Origin: Roridomyces roridus
Lineage: Eukaryota > Basidiomycota > Agaricomycetes > Agaricales > Mycenaceae
Length of the DNA stretch: 64,000 bases
Reading direction: 5' to 3'
Assembly: GCA_029378245.1 (NCBI GenBank)
Contig: JARKIF010000009.1
Span: forward strand, 992,001 to 1,056,000
The translations under genes were made by a program, and so were the position numbers. This document shows, piece by piece, positions 56,274 to 64,000 of the stretch (position 1 is its first letter; every line of letters begins with the position of its first letter). A model generated the notes under the pieces. It was not told the origin of the DNA. It did no database searches and saw nothing but the letters and a program-made list of their open reading frames with translations.

Positions 56274-59200
56274 ATGGCCGCCAGCGGCGACGCGTACAAG
56301 GAGGCCAACGCTCTCATGCACGATGGCAATGGGCGTGCCGTCGTCCACACCTTCGACCCCGATGCACCACCTGAACAGAAAGGCGCAGCAGCTGGCAAGG
56401 CCAGAGACCAGCTCAAGAGCGTCAATGAAACCGGCCCCTCAGCCAAAGGCAAGTGCCTCGTCTCTGCGACGACCGCCTATTCACGTCCATTATAGAGCTT
56501 ACAATTGAGACCGGCAAGTCCAGCGTCGTCCCTACCATCAACGTCGAGGACATGGACAGCCCTAAAGAGACCGACGAGGCTGTCCATGACGACACGCCTC
56601 AGCCTCCAGGCGCCCTTGCCTCTCCGCTAGCCAGCGACATACCAGACTGGTATCTCGTGGGATGGCGTCAGGCCTCTGGCATTGACGCTGCCCCACTGAC
56701 AGACCCCGAGGTCCAGGACAAGAATATTCTCCACATGTTCCTCGGAGAGCAGTTCTACGGCGCATGGTACCACAATGCTGCCCTAATCGTCTTTGTACGC
56801 CACACCTCGTACTTTCTCGCTTCAGACTCACATGTTCTAGGCCGTTTTTGCCTCACATTTCTTGACCCGTTTCAACTTTGGCTGGGGGTGGCTGTTTATC
56901 CTCCTCGCCGCATGCTGCACCTACTATACAACCTCGATCGAACGTGTCCGCAGTCGTTCCCGCGATGATATCCAGCGCGAACTCGTCAAAACTCGCCTGA
57001 TGTCGGAACACGAGTCCGCAGATTGGATAAACAACTTTTTGGACCGCTTCTGGCTCATTTACGAGCCCGTTCTATCCGCCACCGTCGTTGCTTCTGTCGA
57101 CCAAATTCTGAGCGTCAACACACCTGCATTCCTTGACTCCCTTCGCTTAACACAATTCACTTTGGGCACCAAAGCACCCAGAATCGACAAAGTCCGCACT
57201 TTCCCAAAAACTCCGGACGATGTCATTATGATGGATTGGGGTATCTCATTCACCCCTAACGACATCTCCGACCTCACTCCGCGGCAAGCTGCAAACAAGG
57301 TCAATCCCAAGGTCGTGCTGTCTGTTCGCGTCGGCAAGGGTTTGGCCGCTGCGTCCATGCCCATCCTCGTGGAGGATATTACCTTTAGCGGCTTGATGCG
57401 TATCCGTATGAAGCTGATGAGCAACTTTCCTCACATCCAAATCGTCGATATCTGCTTCTTGGAAAAACCCGTCATTGACTACGTCCTCAAACCTATTGGA
57501 GGAGACACTTTTGGGTTCGACATTGGCAATGTTTGTTCTTCCTTTCCACTGTGGATTCTCAGTTGACCATCCACAGATTCCTGGGCTGTCATCCTTCATT
57601 CGCGAAATGACGCACTCTACTCTGGCTCCGATGATGTACGACCCCAACGTGTTTACTCTCAATCTCGAGCAGCTACTCTCCGGCGCCCCTCTCGACACGG
57701 CCATCGGTGTTCTGCAAGTTACGATCGAGTCTGCGCGCGGAATCAAAGGGACCAAGATTGGGGGAGGCACCCCCGACCCTTACATTTCTCTGAGCTTGAA
57801 TAACCGCGAAGAGTTGGCCATAACCAAATACAAGATGGATACGTAAGTTGCCGGTTCGCTACTTGAAGAACGCTACTCATAGTTTGCGGAATAGTTACAA
57901 CCCATCTTGGATGGAGACCAAATTCCTCCTTGTCAGCTCGTTGACCGAATCTCTTGTTTTGAGTTTGTATGATTACAATGACCACCGCAAGAACGCGCTC
58001 CTCAGTAGCACGAGCTTCGAACTTGCGCCGCTGGCCGAGGATGCTATCAGGGAAGGTACCGTGTCTGTTTTCTTCTTGAAGTGAAGTTAAAAATGGTATC
58101 AAGGCATCGAGGCACCTCTGTTGAAGGACGGCAAGGAGAGGGGAATCTTACGATACGGGGTCTCTTTCTACCCCGTCATCAAGGCCGAGGAAGGCAAAGA
58201 AGTGCCGGATACGAGTAAGCAAACCATGGCCACCTAGTTCTCCCACTGATTGTGTTTCAAGGTGTCGGTATTGTGCGTTTGACCATCCATCAAGCGAAAG
58301 AGCTCGACCAGACCAAGTCAATATCCGGCGACCTCAACCCTCTAGCCAAGGTTTACCTCGGGGATAAAGAGGTCTTCGCCACGCGGCGTTTCAAGCACAC
58401 TAATGCTCCCGTCTGGGAGCAGGCGTACGAGTTCCTTTGCGCGGACAAGGCCGCGTCGGTCATCATGGTCAAGGTCATTGACGACCGCGACTTCCTCAAG
58501 GATCCTGTTGTTGGCTACATGTCTATCAAGGTCGAGGATTTGCTGGAGAGCAAGAACATTGCAGGCCGCGATTGGTTCCCTTTGAGCAACTGCAAGAGCG
58601 GCAAGATTCGTTTGTCGGCCGAGTGGAAGCCCTTGAATATGGCGGGCAGTTTGCACGGCGCAGATCATTACTCGCCACCTATTGGTGTCGTCCGACTTCA
58701 TTTGGACAGGGCTACGGATGTGAAGAACGTTGAAGCGACTCTCGGGGGCAAGGTGAGCAACAACCCCATCACTCGCTGTTTATTTGTTCATATTAAACCC
58801 AGAGTGACCCGTACGTGCAAGTGCTGGTCAACAATGTCGTCAAAGCTAGGACAGAGGTTATCAACAACAGTAAGCCCCTTTCGTTGTTTCTAGATGAAAC
58901 CAACCTTGTGCAGATTTGAGCCCGACTTGGGATCAAATTGTATACATTCCCGGTGCGTAATCTTTCTGACGATTTCTCTTCTTTGTGCTTATCCTTCTCC
59001 AGTTCACAGTTTGCGTGAGGTGAGTGCGAGAGGGAAAGGTCGAACAAATAATTAACGTCTTCATGCAGACGATGCTCCTGGAATGTATGGACTACCAGCA
59101 TCTGACCAAGGCAAGTTCCTTCAATACCGTGATATTTCTCGTCTTGACGATGCCTGCAGGATCGTTCTCTGGGGTCGGTGGAACTTCGCATCGGGGATCT

Positions 59201-61469
59201 TGCCCGCGAATGCGATGACCGTGTATACCCTTACGAGTCCACAGGGAAGAAGACCGTTGCAGATGCGATCCGGCTCGACAAGAGTGGCTCCTATAAGGGC
59301 CAATTGTTCTACAGCGCTGAATTTGTGCCGGCTATGGCTCTCGAGGGTGTCAAGTTTGATGCACAAGGCAACGAGATCCAACGTGCGACAGAGGGAATGG
59401 AGGATCCAGATGGCAAAGAAGTCCGTCGCTCGTCTACCTCCACCAACGGCAGTGTCCCGCTTGTTCCAACCATTGTCGAGCCCCACGAGTCTGTTCCCAA
59501 CTCTCCGACTTCGCCCAAATCGCCCGAGTCTGCCAAGTCGCCGGCGGAAACACAACCTGAAGAACCGAAAGGTGTCAAGTTGGGCCTCGATGAACTTCTT
59601 ACTCACCGTGCGTACCACATCTTCCGGACTTGATTTGAATCTTAACACTCCGTTTTCAAGAATCTGGTGTCATTGTATTCAATGTCATTTCCGGCAATCT
59701 GTCTCGAAAGGCACGCCTTGAGGTGTTACTTGACGATGGCTACTGGCCTGCTTTTAGCACCGTACGAGCACGAAGCAACAACGCGCAGTGGGAGACGGTT
59801 GGGGAAGGCTTTGTCAAGGAGCTCGACTTTGGGCGTGTGTGGCTGCGGCTGAACGAAGCGGACGAGGGCGAGAAGGACCACATCATTGGCGAGTGGAAAG
59901 GCGACGCCAAAGTATTCCTGCAATCTACGCTTGTGAGGCTGGCACTAACTCGTTGTTATTGGCGTTGATGACACATTGTTTGCAGGAAGCGGCCCAGCAG
60001 TTCACGCTCTTGAGCGAGGAACGGCCAGCTGGTACCGTCCGGATCGAGTGCAGATACGTCCCTGTTCCCGTAACGCTCGAACCCCGCGAGAGCGTCAACA
60101 GTAAGTCTTGCCCATCCTCAACCACTTTCATTTTATTGATGCTTTTGTAGATCAGGGTATGCTTCGCGTTGACCTGCTTGATGGCACCGACATCCGTGCT
60201 GTCGACAGAGGAGGTACGCGATTTCAAACGTTGCAGTACTCCCTTACTGAAATGCACAGGAAAATCGGATCCTTTCGCGGTGTTTACTTTGAATGGGCAG
60301 AAGGTGTACAAATCACAGGCCAAAAAGAAGACTCTTACTCCCGCTTGGAACGAAAACTTTATGGTGCAAGTGGTCAGTGCCTACCTTTTTTCAGCATGGC
60401 AAAACGCTGAGCTCTCGTCAGCCTTCCCGGGTCGGGGCCGAATTCTCTCTCGAATTATTCGATTGGAACCAGATCAGTACAGCCGAAACGCTCGGATCAG
60501 CTCGGATTGATCTCAGCAACTTTGAGCCATTCGAGGCCGTCGAGCGCACCTTGGACCTGGGTCACTCCAAGGGCCCGCAAGGGCATGTGCGCGTGCGCTT
60601 GATGTTCCAACCCGAAATCATTGCCAAGTCTCGGAAGGCAACCTCGACGTTCTCAACTGCGGGAAGGGCCATGACGCAAGTCACGGGCTTGCCGTTGACT
60701 GCTGGCAAGGGCGTGTTGCATGGGGTGACGGGAGTTGCCGGTATATTCAAAAAAGGAGGCAAGGAGGACGAAAGTCATATGCAAGCGTCTGCAGTGCCCG
60801 ACATACCTGCCGGTCAAGCATCCTATCCTCTCGGGGAGCCCGATGCTTTACACGCAGAAAATACCTCCGCCTTTACGCATGAAACGTCTGCTTCGATTTC
60901 CGCCGAACCCGGAACTCTGCGAGTCACCGTCTTGGACGCAAAAGACCTAAGCAGCAATGACGCCAAGCCTTATGCAACCCTCCGCCTTGGGGACAAGGAG
61001 TACAAGACCAAACCAATGCACAAGACAGCCGCTCCTGAGTGGTAAGCACTACCTGATGATTGTTACTTTCGCTCACATGGATGTCAGGAATGAGTCCTTT
61101 AACTTTACTGCCGGTGCATTTACACCCAAGTTGTTCGTATGGATCCATGACCACAAGACCTTGGGCAAGGACAAACTGCTGGGTGAGGGCGAGATTGATG
61201 TATGTGCTCGACTGTTTCGAAATCGCCCAAGTTGATTCATTTTCTTCCAGATCTGGCGGCACATTCAGCCTTCCAGCCTTTCCGCGGCTGAGGTGTCTGC
61301 CGAGCTTCGGGGAGGAGGCTTACTTCGGATGCGGCTTGAATTTGATCCGAGTGCCCACCCGGGGAACGGCAGCCCGCGGGCTGAGAACGGACGCACAGTG
61401 TCTATGGCCTCGCCTTCTCGATTCAGTCTCCGCGGTCGGAGGCCAGGTACCACAGACAGCGACGAGTGA
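56274..61469 (+). CDS. Tricalbin (SMP plus multiple C2 domains)
   Basis: Tricalbins are ER-plasma membrane tethers that transfer lipids. Exon 1 begins MAASGDAYKEANALMHDGNG, and a GC-AG intron (56449-56495) joins ELTIETGKSSVVPTINVEDM. A two-helix hairpin (NAALIVFAVFASHFLTRFNF and GWGWLFILLAACCTYYTTSI) anchors it in the ER. The SMP domain has ADWINNFLDRFWLIYEPVLS, FTLGTKAPRIDKVRTFPKTP and VIDYVLKPIGGDTFGFDIGN. Five C2 domains follow: GVLQVTIESARGIKGTKIGG, GIVRLTIHQAKELDQTKSIS, GVVRLHLDRATDVKNVEATL, GMLRVDLLDGTDIRAVDRGG and GTLRVTVLDAKDLSSNDAKP. A sixth, weaker C2-like unit lies near 59.7 kb. A Pro/Ser linker with SPTSPKSPESAKSPAE separates the third C2 from the rest. About 1,480 aa. It ends PGTTDSDE. 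Confidence 0.93.
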
Positions 61470-61820
61470 TGAGTTACATCTTTCTTGGGAGGTCTAAAAT
61501 ACGGTTGCAGAACGGACAACACTTAATACTCTCGGACATTTCTACTCGATAGCTCTGTGTAATAACTGCTTAAAATTATTCGTTGCTGTAGCCTTCTGGA
61601 TGTCGTTTTGATGGCTTTGATCAGACTTGCTCTTTCTACACTCCCGGATACTCTCTGATACTGGGCTTGAAGCTCCCAACCCGTGTATCTCAACCTACCT
61701 ATGTACCTCCCAATACGTCATGGCTCCGCTCCGTCTGGCCGACTTGAAAGCACCTGATATCAACTTATATATGGAAAGAAGCCTGGAGATCTCGAGTCTT
61801 CCCTTCACCCGCCTCGCCTC
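61470..61820. other. Intergenic, 350 bp
   Basis: The 3' flank of the tricalbin and 5' flank of the ammonium transporter (tandem). It contains open sequence in frame with an ATG at 61721, which could be an alternative transporter start. No other feature seen. Confidence 0.5.
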
Positions 61821-64000
61821 ATGGTGCAACGTAGGTCCCCAATCCAGAGCCGAACTCTCCAAAACTGAGCAGGTTCAGAAGTTGAGAACAGCCAGTAAGT
61901 TCGCGTGGCCAATTACGCCTCGTCAGACTAAAGGAGCCAGGTTCGACAAGGGCGACAGCGCCTTTATCATTGTTGCCTCTGCGCTGGTACTGTTCATGGT
62001 ACCTGGCCTAGGTTGGTGCGCCCGACTATCTGTGAAACTGACTTATAACGATTTGCCAAGGTTTCTTGTATTCCGGATTAGCACGCAGGAAAAGTGCACG
62101 TTAGTGTTCAGTGCCAACCTTGCCCCACAGATTCTATATTTTCGTCCAGTGTCTCTCATCTGGGCAGTGTCTGGAGCGAACGCTGTAACAGTTTTTCAAT
62201 GGTTCATTCCACTTCTTGCCCAACTCTCGCTGGATCTGATTGTTTGCAGGTTCTTTTGGGGCTACTCTCTTGCATTCTCCTCCACCGGAAGTTCTTTCAT
62301 CGGTGACCTCAGGCATTTTGGACTCAGAAAGGTAGGTTGTGTGCGCTGGCTTCAATATCCGTGCCATTAATTGGTTTATCAAGGTTCTGGGAGACCCTGC
62401 GCCCGGCTCTCCGGTCCGTTATACTTGACTTGCTGCATGATCTTCTCATTTCTACCAGTTGATCCCTGAACTCTTGTACTCCTTGTTTCAAATGGAGTTT
62501 GCCTGTGTGACTACCGGTGCGTATTCTCTACCGTCCCTGTAGACTCGTACTTCATAGCTTCGTGCAGGTATCTTGATGGGTGGGATCGCCGAGCGTGGAA
62601 AATTATTTCCTGCCATGGTCTTCACGTTCCTGTGGCTTACGCTCGGTCAGTGAAAGACGCATCATCATCGTTACTCAGACTCTCAAACACTGTCCAGTTT
62701 ACTGTCCGGGTACGATTTATTCTGCAATTGCCCACTCGGTGCTCACAAGTTAGTGCTTAGTTGCTGCATGGTGGGTGAATAACTTCAGCAGTTCCCATTA
62801 ATGCTGGAACTACGCAGGGTTTGGAGTATAAACGGGTGGGCTTTCAAATGGGGGATCTTGGACTTTGCCGGGGGCGGGCCGGTTGAGTTGGGTTCGGGCG
62901 TGAGTGGCCTGGCTCTAGCCTGGGTGATGGGCCGCAGGGGTCAAAACGAACTCTTGAATTTCCGGCCGCACAATGTTTCCATGGTCAATCTCGGTCAGTC
63001 GACTTCCAGCCTGGGATGCAAATACTAATAAGTATTCAGGGACCTTTATCTTGTGGTTTGGGTGGCTCGGTTTCAATGGGGGTTCCGCGTTCGGAGCCAA
63101 TTTACGAGCTGTGATGGGTCCGTTTGCTCGGGTCTCCCAAAAATTACATTGACATCCTCCCAGCAATCTGGAATTCCATGCTTGCCGCATCATTTGGAGG
63201 CCTGATTTGGGTTCTTCTCGATTATCGTCTCGAGCGTCGGTGGAGCATGGTCGGGTAATCAAAAGAACAATCTCCCTCAACGTTGGCTTACAGTGGCCAG
63301 ATTTTGTTCCGGTACTATCGCCGGCCTCGTAGCAGCAACACCATCCAGCGGCTTTATTCCACCTTGGGCGAGCATTATTGTCGGCACCTTTTCCGGTGCA
63401 CTGTGCAATTTTGCCACCAAAAGTATGTCTGTTATGCTTCGCAAATGGTTCCTGATATCTTGGCAGTAAAATTCATGATGGGCATCGACGACGCCCTCGA
63501 CTTGTTTGCTGAACATGCTGTTTGTTATCCAACTTTCCCTGAACTACGCTCATTCGGATTTAGGTCGGGGGCTTTGTAGGTTTGATGGCCAACGGGCTTT
63601 TTGCAACAAAAGACGTGATTTCCTTGGACGGAGTGAATACGTCCGTTCTCGGAGGATTCCTGGACCACAACTGGAAGCAACTGTACAAACAGTTTGCCTA
63701 CATTGTGGCAGTGACGTCCTACACCTTCGTGGTCACCGCAGTGCTAGCCAAAGGCTTGGACGTGGCTGGCTTGAAATTGCGCATTACTCCAGAAGAAGAG
63801 CGGTTGGGAATGGATGAGGTTGAGGTGAGGCTGCTGGATTCTTTTGCGACGAGGTTGCAACTCACACTTTCAGGTTGGCGAATTTGCCAACGATTATATC
63901 GAAATTAGGCGCGACTTTATGGACGGTTTCGACATGTCGCGTGCGAATGGCCCGCCAGAGGTCGCTGGAGACCGACACGGCCTGCCGGACATTGACGAAG
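61821..64000 (+). CDS. Ammonium transporter (MEP/AMT family), 3' end outside the window
   Basis: An ammonium permease of the plasma membrane. The proposed first exon is 10 nt (ATGGTGCAAC) and a 42-nt intron joins it to RSEVENSQFDKGDSAFIIVA. FMVPGLGFLYSGLARRKSAL, SLIWAVSGANAVTVFQWFFW and GYSLAFSSTGSSFIGDLRHF are the first transport helices. TTGILMGGIAERGKLFPAMV, FTFLWLTLVYCPVAWWVWSI, GILDFAGGGPVELGSGVSGL (Glu where Mep2-type proteins have the first pore His) and FILWFGWLGFNGGSAFGANL follow, and LDLFAEHAVGGFVGLMANGL keeps the second pore His. The cytoplasmic tail (DYIEIRRDFMDGFDMSRANG) runs to the window end. The alternative start at 61721 gives a longer, less typical leader. Confidence 0.9.

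Overview
The window is nuclear DNA from a filamentous basidiomycete, most likely an Agaricomycete. The evidence is structural and gene-based. About 33 protein genes are packed at roughly one per 2 kb on both strands. They are cut by many very short introns, mostly 43 to 55 nt, with GT..AG ends. The conserved proteins are clearly fungal: SPC7, ATP11, a CYP61/ERG5 C-22 sterol desaturase, UGO1 and tricalbin. Species cannot be read from the sequence. I saw no rRNA, tRNA, CRISPR array or transposon coding sequence.

Layout. 0-6.8 kb: kinetochore protein SPC7 (its C-terminus lies outside the window), head to head with a kinesin-6, then ATP11. 6.9-9.4 kb: tandem paralogous multi-pass membrane proteins. 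9.4-11.6 kb: eIF4A and a small mitochondrial protein. 12-18.5 kb: a less conserved stretch with a degenerate PARP-type zinc-finger protein, a SWIM-like protein, two orphan genes, a long DNA hairpin, a C2H2 protein with a coding minisatellite, and an acidic hypothetical protein. 18.6-27.1 kb: two paralogous secreted carboxylesterases pointing away from each other around ERG5 and a single-pass membrane protein, then a small secreted protein. 27.3-31.4 kb: MCM5 head to head with COP9 subunit CSN6. 31.5-36.5 kb: an OSR1/FRAY-like kinase head to head with an SR-protein kinase. 36.9-45.5 kb: SET/NAP chaperone, SAC1 phosphatase, U2A', a TMEM205-like protein, the Rieske protein and a secreted glycerophosphodiesterase. 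46.2-56 kb: a bZIP factor, a CUL4-type cullin head to head with NPL4, a membrane-anchored Nudix protein and UGO1. 56.3-64 kb: a tricalbin and an ammonium transporter running off the window.

How the genes relate. Several divergent pairs share very short promoters and related roles: SPC7/kinesin-6 (95 bp, mitosis), MCM5/CSN6 (60 bp) and CUL4/NPL4 (53 bp). MCM5, CSN6, CUL4 and NPL4 all belong to the replication/cullin/p97 axis. UGO1 and tricalbin are both membrane-organisation proteins.

Most points worth a second look are gene-structure oddities: apparent frameshifts in SPC7 and CSN6, a start codon alone in its exon in NPL4, very small first exons, a GC-AG intron and a frame-neutral intron. The other candidates are the 30-bp-arm hairpin and the orphan-gene block. 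I found no convincing entirely new biological system. The 12-17 kb block is the best place to look for one.
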